Shown here: one piece after another, positions 1-10,605 of the stretch
Layout of the letters: every line of letters begins with the position of its first letter
How positions within the stretch are numbered: position 1 is the stretch's first letter
Origin: Albifimbria verrucaria
Lineage: Eukaryota > Ascomycota > Sordariomycetes > Hypocreales > Stachybotryaceae
Reading direction: 5' to 3'
NCBI GenBank assembly: GCA_020081605.1
Contig: JAHREC010000011.1
Span: 5,208,001-5,272,000 of the forward strand
DNA: 64,000 nt
Translations under genes and position numbers: made by a program
Notes under the pieces: generated by a model
Seen by the model: the letters and a program-made list of their open reading frames with translations, nothing else
Told to the model about the DNA's origin: nothing
Database searches by the model: none

Positions 1-823
1 GCATTTCCAACGAACATTCCGAGGATCTAGGAATGGTAATTCAGTTGGACAGGGAATTGGTCAAATGGGAACGCAATTTGCCAGATTGGTTGAGGTGTAA
101 CACAAGACATACGAGGGGTGAGGTTACCCACCGTCAGGCTGTCGTGTTACATATTCGGTATGTTTGTTCTACTTACTTACACTCTGGCATCACTAACTCG
201 AGGAAAGCCTTCTGCACGCGCGCATTCTACTTCTACGACCCATTTTGGCCCGTTTCTGTCTTAGTCCATCCGAGCTCTCTCATTTATCCGACAATGTAGA
301 AAGCCGGGTTGTCCATCAATGTGCTATACTCTGCTTATCTACAGCGCAACAGCTTATTGGTGCGCTTCTTCAGTATCAGGCTATAGACGGTACGATCGGC
401 TTACTACCTGCGTGGTGGTATAGAGTCTATTATGTTTACACAGCAGCTACAGTTCTTATTGCTGCTAAGCTCAGACCAGATGTCTTTGCGAAAGCTGATC
501 TCCATCGCGCGTGGTCTCAGGCCATGTCGGTTCTCAAAGCTCATGAAGGTTTCGGACAGTCTGTGCGCAAATGTGTCACAGCATTACACTTTCTTTCATC
601 CAAAATTGGACACGATGGAAATGCCACCGTGGATCTCACTTCAGACAGCTTAGAAAATTCTACAACAGCTGTAGACGAAGATCAGCTGCGACTGGGAGAA
701 GGTTTTCCGTTTTCGGCCCTTGACTTGGATCAGCAGCACCTAGATGATGTTCAATTTGACGTCACAAATCTGACCTGGTTGAATGACATGCATGCAGCGT
801 GGGAGCTCATCAACTCAGGGTAG
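1..823 (+). CDS. Fungal-specific transcription factor, C-terminal part (truncated by window edge)
   Basis: This is the C-terminal part of a fungal-specific transcription factor (fungal_trans middle homology region). The reading frame is open from base 1, so the gene starts outside the window and its DNA-binding domain is not seen. Two exons are visible, 1-157 and 208-823. The 50-base intron between them has a GTATGT donor, a CACTAAC branch point and an AG acceptor. The exons join in frame into the helical stretches typical of the family (WERNLPDWLR, then ILLLRPILARFCLS). The last segment is acidic and ends in LINSG. The stop is only 31 bases from the end of the convergent hydrolase gene. Its place beside a gentisate-type catabolic gene pair suggests it may regulate that pair; this is inference from position. 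No frame break is seen in the visible part. Confidence 0.85.
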
Positions 824-853
824 TCTAGTCTCTTATTAGGCCTATATTTAAAT

Positions 854-1838
854 CTATGGTGCAAAAGCCATCTTGTTCTTGACACTTCCAAGACTACTAA
901 TAGTTACCTCGACGACATCCCCATCATTCAAGTATTTTGGCTCCTTCATTCCCATTGCAACGCCGGATGGCGTGCCGGTCAGAATAACGGTACCTGCTTC
1001 GAGCGTTGTACCCTGACTACAAAAAGCAATGATATCTTCTACTCCAAAAGCAAATCCCCAGTGCTGGTATCCTGTCGTAGCTCGCCATTTACATATGTTT
1101 GCAGGTGCAAGTCTGAGGCGTTACCAACAACCGATGGAGACACAATTATAGGCCCCAAAGGACAGAAGTCATCAAAGCCTTTGCTGAAACACCATTGCGG
1201 CACGCCGCCAGCCTTCTTGGGGTCACGCTGCCATCCGCGGGCGGAGACATCGTTACAGGCGCTGTAACCAGCAACGTAGGACAAGGCCTCGCTCTTGGGG
1301 ATATCTTTGCCGGTCTTGCCAATAACAATTGCCTGTAGAATTCAGTTGATCCGAGGATATGAATTCAAGAGCTCTGAGATAGACTTACCAGTTCGCCCTC
1401 GTAGTCCAGAGTTCCATCTTGGGCAATCTTCGGAATTTGGATATCCTGGTCAAAGCTAGCAATAGATGTAGATGGCTTCATGAAGACTGAGGGGTAGGGA
1501 GGAGGTGTCCTTCCGCCTTCCTTGACTAGAGCATGGTTAGCCAATATGCGTGAACATGGGTGGCTTAGATTTACTGTGTTTGATATAATTGAGTCCGATG
1601 CAGCGAACAATGGGGACATCCCGCTTTCGTAGTGCTTCTCTCAATGCTTTGACTTGGACTTTCTCGCCACGGGTCAAGGATGACACAGGACTGTCGCCTT
1701 TAGTTGAACTGCCCATAAGTCATCGCGGGCCAGGCGATCAGTCAGCTCTGTGTCTGACTCGATGCAAGGTTCGCCAAAGGTTTCGTTGCCGTTGCCGTCA
1801 ACAAAGCGAATTAAGCGGCTCCAATTCAGGGAAGACAT
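854..1838 (-). CDS. Fumarylacetoacetate hydrolase family protein (probable fumarylpyruvate hydrolase)
   Basis: This is an FAH-superfamily C-C bond hydrolase. Its N-terminus MSSLNWSRLIRFVDGNGNE matches fungal family members. The metal-binding signatures DYEGEL and NDVSAR are present, as are GGVPQWCFSKGFD and a C-terminal GDVVEVTISSLGSVKNKM. Introns lie at 1526-1574 and 1333-1388. Joined, the product is about 290 residues, normal for the family. Two single-base frame breaks interrupt it, near 1697 (a GG run read on the minus strand) and near 1046-1049 (a four-base run). In each case one extra base restores the conserved frame, so sequencing error is likely. It is divergent from the gentisate dioxygenase-like gene. 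In the gentisate pathway an FAH-family enzyme cleaves fumarylpyruvate to fumarate and pyruvate, and this is the most likely role. Acylpyruvase activity is the alternative. Confidence 0.88.
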
Positions 1839-2234
1839 CTTATATCGACTTAGAAATATGTGTCTCAACATTTGGTGAATATGAAAGGCCACATCGTGAG
1901 AATTGCATCTCTTCAAGTATCCTCAGGTTCGGGAGACAGACTAATATCAACCAATGATAAGCTGGTCCGATCGGAAGGCTCCACTTCCTCAAACAGTCCC
2001 GTTCCGAGGGAGGTCCGAGTGGGAGGGCATAATGTCTTTGCTATTTCACGAAACATTTCCGCCTTGGCCTTCACGCTTACCAAGTTAGTGTCTTATGTCA
2101 ATGAAATTCATTCCCTATTTTCCCAGTCACCCGACTTTACAGTAGTGAGTTTGCTGGATGCACCCACATAAACTTCTCTTGGTCTGCTTTCCTCTGTACC
2201 AACCCTTTTGCATTGCATTACCACTCTAGTTCAA
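1839..2234. promoter_or_regulatory. Divergent promoter between the FAH-family hydrolase and the dioxygenase
   Basis: This is the roughly 400-base gap between two divergently transcribed catabolic genes. It contains a CCAAT box at 1951-1955, a perfect palindrome TCCGATCGGA at 1966-1975, and two direct TCCGAG copies at 2003-2008 and 2014-2019. Clustered TCCG/CGGA half-sites are the usual target form of Zn2Cys6 regulators. A single regulator controlling both genes is inference. Short open frames crossing this region have no recognisable content. Confidence 0.5.
1966..1975. promoter_or_regulatory. TCCGATCGGA palindrome (candidate Zn-cluster regulator site)
   Basis: This is a perfect 10-base palindrome, an everted CCG-N2-CGG pair, in the shared promoter of the hydrolase and the dioxygenase. 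Its arms recur, spaced by four bases, in the promoter of the downstream transporter (4020-4035). Function is inferred only from sequence form and position. Confidence 0.35.
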
Positions 2235-3355
2235 ATGTTTTCGACATTCCAGTTGTCCAACATAAGCAAGATGGGTATCAGCAATTGCAAGGTTTCACTT
2301 GCTGACCACAAGACGACAGAGATGAAGGAGTACCTAGACTGTCTTCCTTCTATGAATCTGGAGCCGTTATGGTCTCGTATGGGCGCCATGGTTCCTGCCC
2401 GCCCAAACCCAAAAGCGAAACCTTTTATTTGGAGGTATTCTGAAGTTTTCCCCAAACTGCAAACCGCAGGGAGGCTTGTGCCAGAAGAGGAGGCTGAACG
2501 GAGAGTGCTTATGCTGGTGAATCCTAGCATGGGTAAGTAGCGCCTATCCCTAAACACTCTCCAGCTCTTTTCTCATTTTCTTGTAGAGGCTCCCCATACA
2601 ACCGATACTATCTATGGTGGGCTTCAGTTGGTCAACCCGGGAGAGACAGCCCCGGCTCATCGCCACATCGCCTATGCGTGCCGGTTCATTATTGACGGCG
2701 ATGGCTTCACCGCTGTAGAGGGCAAAAGATGTCGCTTGCCCGTGGCGATGTTGTTCTTACGCCTACATGGCACTGGCACGATCATGGCAATGAGAGCGAA
2801 TCACCTGTAGTGTGGTTAGACATCCTGAATCTACCTCTATTCCGTTTCTCACCCGTCCATTTCGCCGAGGGGTACGATGAGAAGCGTTATCCGAGCACGT
2901 CAGTACCTGAACTTGAATTTCTTTGATAGCGAGCTTATACTAACATCATGAATAGACGCTGTGACCCTTGTGAATGGCGTTTCCCTGGGCGCCTGTCCAA
3001 GGAATCTTAGACTCACAGAAAACCCCCACGCAGTACATCATTACAAGAAGAAGGACGGCACCTAAGTCTCGACAACGCTAGGCGTACAAGCCGAGCGTCT
3101 ATCACTAAGCGCTTCGTCAGATATATCTCAAGATAGCTCATCCTTCATATATCATTGTGTTGAAGGTAAGGGTAGAACAACAGTGGAGCCACCTTCTGGC
3201 GATAAGCAGGTCTTTGAGTGGAAGTCCAGGGATACGTTTGCAGTGCCAGCTTGGTCGAAGATTCAGCACTTTAATGGGTCTGACGATGAGCCGGCGTATC
3301 TGATTGCTGGCAACGATGATCCCTTTTGAATTTGCTTAGTCTGCGACGGCCTTGA
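2235..3355 (+). CDS. Gentisate 1,2-dioxygenase-like bicupin, interrupted
   Basis: This is a cupin-fold ring-cleavage dioxygenase, gentisate 1,2-dioxygenase type, which opens gentisate to maleylpyruvate using Fe(II). The first cupin shows [15 protein letters not shown] and the iron-ligand motif [12 protein letters not shown]. Later segments [29 protein letters not shown] and [15 protein letters not shown] also match the family. Introns are at 2533-2586 and about 2898-2953. The frame is broken near 2724-2727 (AAAA), in the CCC run about 2988, in the AAAA run about 3020 and at the TTTT run about 3324; each is repaired by one added base. An in-frame TAA near 3061 is different: the frame is correct on both sides, so it is a point nonsense change (or a substitution error) where a glutamine codon would fit. 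With the divergent FAH gene it forms a gentisate pathway pair. The start could also be at 2271. If the TAA is real this is a pseudogene. Confidence 0.8.
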
Positions 3356-4267
3356 AAGGATTGGAGGAAGCTGTTTCAATTCACTGATTACAACTCACGA
3401 CACTTTCCACATGTATATCAGCCGCAGTAGAATAAGACCATTACGCTTTATTTATGAGAACGAAATCTGAGTTTATACATAGAAGCTGATTGGTTTGTAT
3501 ATTGGCTCTGAATATATTTACCAAAAGACATAGAAACTCAAAACCGAGAGAAACAATATAATACAGAACCATAGCTGACTAGGCATTGTTTCATAGAGAT
3601 ATGCAAATTATTACATTAGCAATAGTAGTAACAAACAATCATTCTGACAAGATTCATAGTGTCAATTACTTCGAGTTGGCTTAACTTGGTGATGGACTGA
3701 GCACGGAAATACCCTCAGATGAGCCATATGGAAGCTTTGTTATTCTCTGCAAATAAAACGTTTCCAGGGCTATTGTTCCAGGCAAAGTTCATTTTACACC
3801 CGAACCTATCTCCATGCTTAAAGCTCTGATCTCAGTCTAGGCGTGAGCATAAAAGTGGTTGTATGGTATCATGGTCAGGATTTTTTCAAGTTTGTTGTAG
3901 TAAATCATACTAACGAATGAGTCTATTTGCCGCGTCTTGACCATTGGCAAAAATCATTGCCCCTTATTCCTTTGGCTTGGGTTCCATCTCGGAATGCCCT
4001 GGTATTGTGGGGACCTGCGTTCCGAGTTTTCGGAAGGCTAGTTTACCGGAGTATGGGGATGCATATGCTTCCTAGTACCCCGTGGGGTTGGTTCTAGTCT
4101 CGCTGGGGAAAGCATGGCTTACAGGGTGTGCGACCGTCGGCAAAAACTCATAAATGCCCCAGTCGCCCTTGTCTTGTGCTTGCTGCTGCAGAGTCACGAC
4201 GTAAGCATTGAGGTTGGATCATAACTCCAAACACCAACGACTCTCGTCAGGTACCATTGCATCTCAC
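3356..4267. other. Intergenic region upstream of the MFS transporter
   Basis: No gene is seen in this stretch. Its first part is AT-rich 3' flanking sequence. The second part is the probable transporter promoter and carries two neighbouring palindromes, TTCC-N5-GGAA at 3982-3994 and TTCCGA-N4-TCGGAA at 4020-4035. Confidence 0.5.
4020..4035. promoter_or_regulatory. TTCCGA-GTTT-TCGGAA inverted repeat upstream of the transporter
   Basis: This is a perfect inverted repeat with six-base arms and a four-base spacer, about 235 bases before the transporter start. The same TCCGA/TCGGA arms occur abutting at 1966-1975. A weaker TTCC-N5-GGAA palindrome lies just upstream at 3982-3994. A shared regulator for transporter and catabolic genes is a reasonable inference. 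Confidence 0.35.
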
Positions 4268-6003
4268 ATGATGGGTCTTTTCAGGAGGAGTGAACAGAAG
4301 AGCGCAAGGGGCCGTTGGCTCGGAACTCGCTTCGGTGCGTGGACTCTCGGCTCCAAGTTCTCAATGGTCAACTAACATTGTTGGCAGGTGCTTCCAGTCG
4401 ATCCGAGACCATGGTATCGTGTACCGCACCTTCTCAGACTCAATATTATCCTGCTTGTGCCGCTGGTTTCGTCGGGAGCTATCGGCTATGATGGTAAGTG
4501 GACGCTCTATTCTCGCAATCAGACTCAACTTACAAATTAGGTTCGATGATGAATGGACTCCAGACACTACCACAGTGGCGCAATTTCTTCGGCAACCCAG
4601 AAGGCCCCATACTCGGCGCCATGAATGCTGTCTACCCAGCTGGCAAAGTTGTCGCCTTGTTCCTAGTCACATATCTCGCCGACCGCTTCGGACGAAAAAT
4701 ACCACTCTGGATTGGCGCGGTCAGCTGCGTTGCCTTTGCCTTAATGCAGGGTTTTTCGAACGACATCGAAACTTTTATCGCGGCCCGAGCTATCCTAGGC
4801 TTCTTCACAAGTTTCCTCGCACAACCCAGTCCCATCCTAATTAGCGAACTTGCTTATCCAACTCACCGTGGCAAGCTCACTGCACTATACAATACTTCAT
4901 TCGTGAGTTTTCCTTAACCACCGCTGCATACCTAATGATGACTAATTACGATGGTCTAGTATCTAGGTGGAATTATCGCCGCATGGTGCACTTATGGAAC
5001 ATTCAAGATCTCCACCACTTGGAGTTGGAGAATTCCTTCGATTCTCCAAGGATTCCTTCCTGCTCTCCAGCTACTTGCCCTATATTTTCTCCCAGAGTCT
5101 CCTCGGTGGCTTGTCGCTCACGGGCGAAAGGCCGAAGCCCGAAAGATCCTTGCAGACTATCATGCAGGCGGAGACCTCGAAGCACCATTGGTGCAGTTTG
5201 AACTGCGAGAGATTGAAAATGCTGTCACACTCGAGGCTGACTCTATGTCGAAAAATTCATGGCTCGATCTCGTCCGCACGCCTGCAAACCGAAAAAGAAC
5301 TCTGATCGCTGTCATTGTTGGGTGGTTTGCCCAATTTGTTGGAAATGGTGTTATCACCTACTATCTATTCCTGGTACTCAACACAGTCGGGATCACCGAG
5401 GCTAAGGATCAGACACTCATCAATGGACTGCTCAATATATCCAACTGGTTGGCAGCCATCTTTGCTGGAGCACTCATGGTTGATAGGCTCGGCCGCAGGA
5501 CTCTGTTCTTGGTCTCGACTGGCGGCATGCTTGTATGTTATTCCATCTGGACAGGGCTCACCGCTAGCTTTGTGTCAACACGGAACCCAGCTACAGGTCA
5601 AGCAGTCGTTGCCTTCATTTTTATTTACTACTTTTTCTACGCTATCTGTTGGGCGCCACTTCTTCAGGCCTATACGGTGGAAATCTATCCCTACACTCTT
5701 CGAAGCCGAGGCGTTTCAGTCATGTACGTCTCAACGTTCGTATCGCTAGTGGTTTCGAACCAAATCAACCCTATCGTAATGAAGAACATCGGCTGGAAAT
5801 ATTATATTGTATTCATCTGCATTCTGGCTGCACTTCTAATAGTTATCTGGGTCTTGTTTCCGGAGACCAAGGGCTATTCACTCGAGGAAATCCAGCAAAT
5901 TTTCGAAGGGAGAACACTCGGGCTCACAGCAAGGCTGACAACCTTGAAATGGGAGACACAGATGAAAAACACGAAAAGAATAGTGATAAGAATGGAGATG
6001 TGA
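4268..6003 (+). CDS. MFS transporter, sugar-porter family
   Basis: This is a twelve-helix major-facilitator membrane transporter of the sugar porter type. Four exons are inferred: 4268-4334, 4398-4493, 4541-4902 and 4960-6003. The 4398 acceptor keeps the frame into RFVDPRPWYRVPHLLRLN. Family signatures are all present: DRFGRKIPLW after helix 2, PESPRWLVAHGR before the central loop, DRLGRRTLFLVS and PETKGYSLEEIQQIF at the C-terminal end. The substrate cannot be read from sequence. Adjacency to the gentisate-type genes suggests an aromatic acid or a plant-derived sugar. The last 30 codons look odd: in the current frame the tail is basic and stops at 6003, while the next frame from about 5915 gives a charged Asp/Glu/Lys tail ending in VKQVELA at 6023, which is more typical. 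A small indel near 5910-5915 is likely. Confidence 0.88.
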
Positions 6004-6696
6004 AGCAGGTTGAGCTAGCGTAGGCGAGAAACTCAATATTGGTATTCACTAGCACTCTTGAATAGAAAATGAATCTTCCGAGCCTTCTTATATGTTATCT
6101 GTTTATTCTCTGGTTCTACGTCATGTGTAATCAGATAGCCAGCTTACCCTTGTTGACGACGGCAGCGCTAGCTATCACTGGAGTCTCCTGGGAGCTACCC
6201 CGTCACACAGTCACTTGCAGAGTGATTGCGGGTGGTTTTTAAGGTATTAACCAACTTGGCATCCTCCTTTTCAGTGCAGGCAGGCAATCGAGATTCAGTT
6301 GCGCGATTTTGTAATATTTGTTGTTCATAGTGTTTTCCCCGTACTACTTGCTCCAGGTTCATTAGCGATTTATTCAATCCCCACAAATCGTACCACTGCC
6401 CGACGATTAAATCGAGATGTGGGTAAAAATATAGGGTATGGCTAGGATGACGTATGAAGTGCAGATAAATTCCATGATCGACATCGACCCTTCGGTTTTA
6501 GGCCTAGGGCTAGAGTTAAAGCTCCGGCTTGCCCAGTTTACACCATCGGCATGACGAATTCTGGACTACCCCTGGCAATGCATATCACAATGACAATGCC
6601 GGGAGCCGAAGCGGTGGTGATCACTTTAAAACTCACGGTCGTCCTCGCCGTGTGAGTGCCAAATCATCACGACGCGCTCGCCATGCTCTAGACACA
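6004..6696. other. Intergenic region before the phosphatase gene
   Basis: This holds the 3' end of the transporter gene and the promoter of the secreted phosphatase. An open frame runs from 6529 into the phosphatase start but its first part has no recognisable content. I see no clear regulatory motif. Confidence 0.4.
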
Positions 6697-8074
6697 ATGC
6701 TCTCATCCATCGTCCTCTCCCTCACTCTAGCCAGTGCGGCCTGTGCATCTGGTGTCAAGTACGACTTTGATCCGTTGCACCATCTGGCGGGAATTGCTCC
6801 TACCTTCGAAGACCCTCAGCTCGACCCTGCCGCGCCTCAGGGCTGCAATGTGACTCGAGCTGCATATCTCGTGCGCCATGCTGCAATTTATGCCAATGAC
6901 TTTGACTATGAAGAGTACATTGAGCCTTTCACCGATAAGCTCGACAACGCAACCATCCACTGGAGAGGTGCCGGTCCTTTGGACTTCCTCTCGAAATGGC
7001 GATCGCCCATTTCCGACGAGGAACTTGAGGACCTGACGACTATTGGCAGACTTGAGGCATACAAGCTGGGCGTCAATGTTCATCTCCGCTACCCAAAGTT
7101 CAAGGCCCCGAAAAAGGTCTGGACCTCGACGGCAGAGAGAACGGAGCTCAGCGCCACGTCGTTTATTGGGGGTTTGGTAACACAGACCAACAAGACTCAG
7201 CGTGTTTCCATCTCCGAAGATGAGTCTGAGGGCGCCGACTCCTAACTCCTTACAAAGGCTGCCCCAAATACAGCTCGTCGTATGGAAGCGAGCAGGCGTC
7301 TCAGTTCAGGGATGTGTACACTAAACCCATCGCCGAGCGATTCAACCACCTCGCACCAGGCTTCAACTTCACTGCGAAGGATATTGTTGGGTAAGGCAAC
7401 CCCTACCTTGAAAAGTACATAGTCTAACACTACCCTCTCAGTATGCAGCAGCTTTGTGGTTACGAAACTGTGATCCGCGGCTCCTCGCCTTTCTGCTCAC
7501 TTGAGCTATTCCTGCCTGATGAGTGGCTCAGCTTCGAGTACATGAACGACATTATGTACTTCTATAACACAGGCTATGGCAACAACATCTCAGGAGCTCT
7601 CGGCTTCCCGTGGCTTAACGCGTCTGCATCATTATTGCTTGCAGATGAGGCTGACCAGGAACTTTACGTTTCCTTCACTCACCGCGAGCTGCCACCCACC
7701 GTTGCCGTCGCCATGGGTATCTTCAATAACTCCGCCTTCTCGGGTGCGAATGATGTCAATGCGACTATGCCGCTGAACAAGCCTAACCACAACCGCACGT
7801 GGAAATCGTCCAATATCCTGCCCTTCTTATCTAACTTTGCGATTGAGAAGATGGAATGCGAGAGCTACGGCTTTAGCTCTGGCGAGTACGTTCGTGTACT
7901 TGTTAATTCGAGCCCCAGCCGCTGGAGTGCGCCAATGGACCTGGGGAGAGCTGCTCTAAGACAGCGTTTAATCAGTTTGTACGAAGTAGAGGCGTACTGT
8001 TTAGTGGATATACAGCCAAATGCCAGCCTGAGTTTAAGAACTCAACTGATTCTCTGACCATTTATGACAAATGA
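6697..8074 (+). CDS. Secreted histidine acid phosphatase family protein
   Basis: This is a clade-2 histidine phosphatase (acid phosphatase/phytase-like). It starts at 6697 with a clear secretion signal, MLSSIVLSLTLASAACASG. The catalytic histidine region reads YLVRHAAIYANDFDYE, the variant of RHGxRxP found in a fungal subgroup. The later active-site segment is VSFTHRELPPTVAVAMG. Several N-glycosylation sites fit a secreted enzyme. One intron lies at 7391-7441. Two frame breaks occur, near 7240 (a CC run, giving a false stop at 7243) and at the CCCC run 7913-7916. With one base added at each, the frame continues through a cysteine-containing tail and ends at TGA 8072-8074. It probably releases phosphate from organic phosphates outside the cell. 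The substrate is not determined. Confidence 0.85.
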
Positions 8075-8527
8075 TAACGTATAGTTTAGAAAGTATTCAG
8101 TTTAGAGGGTTTAATAATATGAATAATTATGAGTCTAAAATCAATAATACTTCATACTAGGGAGTAGTAAAACTATACTATGGGAATAAATTACTATCAA
8201 AATCCAGATATATACTCCTCCTAATCAACGGCTGCCTTCTTCATTACAGTCTAGGGTAGGCTCCTAAGTGTTATTCCTTGAGCGGGGTCTGTGAAATGAA
8301 CCTGAGTCAACTTCTACATGTGCTGGTAGTCTCAGCAGCCACATTTAAGGATGGGACAATCAGGCATTGATACCTGAGGCTCCCTTCCTTCTATCTCATG
8401 GAGTATAATAGGGTAGCTTCCCTTAATATGTATGTAATGCGTAAGGCATATAGTAATCCCGCCCCATGGACCACCCCTGTCCTAAGCGCGGCGCCACAAG
8501 CATAAAAGCCACATGAGTGGCTGTTAG

Positions 8528-8800
8528 CCCTCCAATTCGACAACATGAACACCGACTAGTTCAAGCTGTTTCCCAAGATGGGGATGGAAAAGTATCTTCA
8601 GCCCTAACTATTCCATGCACAGGAGTTTCACTGGATTTCCCTCTACCGGTTCGCCCGTGAGTACATGTATGCGCTGGGCGAATTTTAGTTACAGGAGTTG
8701 TACTGAACTAGCGGATACGACCGTGGTCTGACCAACGTACTCCATGAGCAGCTCCAAAATCAGTATAGGTGTGAAGTGAAACGTATTTGGGTTGTTTTTG
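8528..8800 (+). pseudogene. Unrecognised decayed coding remnant
   Basis: One plus-strand frame gives protein-like sequence broken by four in-frame stops. Readable pieces include FKLFPKMGMEKYLQP, LFHAQEFHWISLYRFAREYM and TSGYDRGLTNVLHEQLQNQY. Three of the stops are TAG or TAA where a glutamine codon would fit, as expected from C-to-T change such as repeat-induced point mutation or simple decay. No frame shift is needed between the pieces, unlike the homopolymer breaks elsewhere. I do not recognise the family. Confidence 0.3.
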
Positions 8801-9263
8801 AACTCAACAATCGGATCCAATAATAAGTCAAAGTTTCAACAGACGGGTACAGGTTCTGACGTCGTCTCCTGGGACTGGGGCGAGCAGCTAGAATCCCCAG
8901 TCGTAGATAGAGCCTAGGACCGGCACGCTAGGAGAAGGCGCTAGTGGGCTGGCCCAGGGTGTTTGGTGAAAAAGAAAACCCGCCATTAGGAGTTTAGTTC
9001 ATGGTGGACAGGCAAACGGAGGACAGCGTGAGGATTTACCGCCCCAATGTGGGAACCACATACCCCAGATACCCGGCCGCCGTCAGGCTAGCTGCATCCC
9101 CAGCCAAGCCTGGGCTATTGATCTGGGGCTTGTCCGGAGCACCAAAGCAGGTCAATTTACTTTCCGCCAGTGAGCAAGCGCCAAGCTAAGTCTGTAATCA
9201 GGGTCCACGCTTTTGGTATGAAACCACCAGGACATGGAATACCAGGCTCCCAGAGAGATAAGG

Positions 9264-9270
9264 TATATAA
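9264..9270 (+). promoter_or_regulatory. TATA box of the exopolygalacturonase gene
   Basis: TATATAA lies 56 bases before the ATG at 9326, a normal distance for a strongly regulated fungal gene with a short leader. Confidence 0.55.
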
Positions 9271-9325
9271 GATCAAGCACATCCGGGTATTGGTAGTTGG
9301 CGTCGAATTTGGCCAGAACATCAAG

Positions 9326-10605
9326 ATGCTCAAATCTGTCGCTCTGCTCAGCCTTCTCTCGGCTGTTTTCACCACCGAAGCAGTCCCTGAGGAGAAGGTG
9401 CTTTTACCCGTTGCAAGAATACTTGTACCCTGCCACTTTTGGAGTCGCATCTCGAGATGATGTGCCTGCCATCCACGCAGCCATCAAGGAATGTGGCAAT
9501 GGCGGCATTATCAAAATCCCGGGCGGCACAACCTACATGATCCGCACCATGCTCAATATCAGTAATTGCATGAACTGTGAGGTACAGATCGAGGGCCGTC
9601 TCAAGGTCTCGGACGACATCACCTTTTGGAGCGACAAGAGGCAGGTCATCTCCATCAACAAGTCCAACAATGCAAAGGTCCATAGTGTTTCCGGGCTTGG
9701 GCTCGTCGATGGCAACGGCCAGGCCGCCTGGGACAGGTTCGCACAAGACAGTACTCTCAAGCGACCCATTCTCGTGAGGATCGAGGGCGGGGCGGTTAAC
9801 ACCGTCATCAGCAACCTGAGTTTCAAGAACTCGCCTTGTAAGTCTTACCCCAGAGACGTACCATGGAAAGGAATTTGGATATTTATTCATGGGAGAAACA
9901 GCTTTCTTCCTCCTCAATGAAGGCAACAGTATCGGGACGTTGTATGAGTCTCTTAGCATCAGCTCCGAGTCCGAGTCACAGTACCCTGCCAAGAACACGG
10001 ATGGCATTGATATCGGCGTCTCTACCCACACCACCCTCAGGAACATCACTATCTCAAACCAGGATGATTGCGTGGCATTCAAGCCCGGCGCCAATTACGT
10101 TACGGTTGACGGTATTCACTGCAAGGGCTCCACGGCATCTCGATTGGTTCGTTGGGCAAGGGTATTGGCAAGACGGATTTGGTGCAGAACATCTACGTGA
10201 AGAACGCCATCATGGAAGGTGCTACCAAGGGCGTGGGCATCAAGCTGTATCCAGGAGCCCCATGTTTGGAACGGCTGTTGTCAAAAATGTTACTTTTGAC
10301 GGGTTCAATATCAAGGGCGCGGAATACGCTGCACAGATCCAGTCATGCTATAACAAGGACTGGGCCTACTGCGAGTCGAACCCGACCACAGCACAGATCA
10401 CGGATGTCGTCTTTAAGAACTTCAAGGGCACTACGGGAACTAAATACTCCCTGTGGTCGCCAACATAAACTGTCCTGCTGGCCAAACGTGTGGTGTTCAC
10501 TTCGATAACTTCGACGTGAAGTCGCCCAGCGGAACGGCCCAGGTTCAGTGCGCTAATCTTCCTGAGAATCCGGGAGTCCAATGCAGCCCTGGTGCCAAAG
10601 GCTAA
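9326..10605 (+). CDS. Exopolygalacturonase, glycoside hydrolase family 28
   Basis: This is a secreted pectin-degrading enzyme that removes galacturonic acid from chain ends. It starts with the signal peptide MLKSVALLSLLSAVFTTEA. Family segments follow: YPLQEYLYPATFG, DGNGQAAWDRFA, the catalytic NTDGIDIG and QDDCVAFKPG, the GSHG motif (split by a frame break) and VGIKLYPG. One intron lies at 9838-9901. Frame breaks occur near 9400 (not a simple one-base run contraction), at 10130-10131 (CC), 10258-10261 (CCCC) and 10449-10451 (CCC). Allowing for them the enzyme is about 430 residues and ends at TAA 10603-10605, normal for the family. VGIKLYPG in place of the endo-enzyme RIK context, and overall similarity to PgxB-type proteins, favour exo action. 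A TATA box lies 56 bases upstream, and induction by pectin products would be usual. Confidence 0.9.

Larger units (their letters stand above)
8075..9325. other. Gene-poor region with a decayed coding remnant
   Basis: No intact gene is seen. A plus-strand stretch around 8540-8800 reads like old protein sequence with internal stops and is listed separately. The last 70 bases hold the TATA box of the exopolygalacturonase gene. An open frame at 9001-9189 has no recognisable content. Confidence 0.4.
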
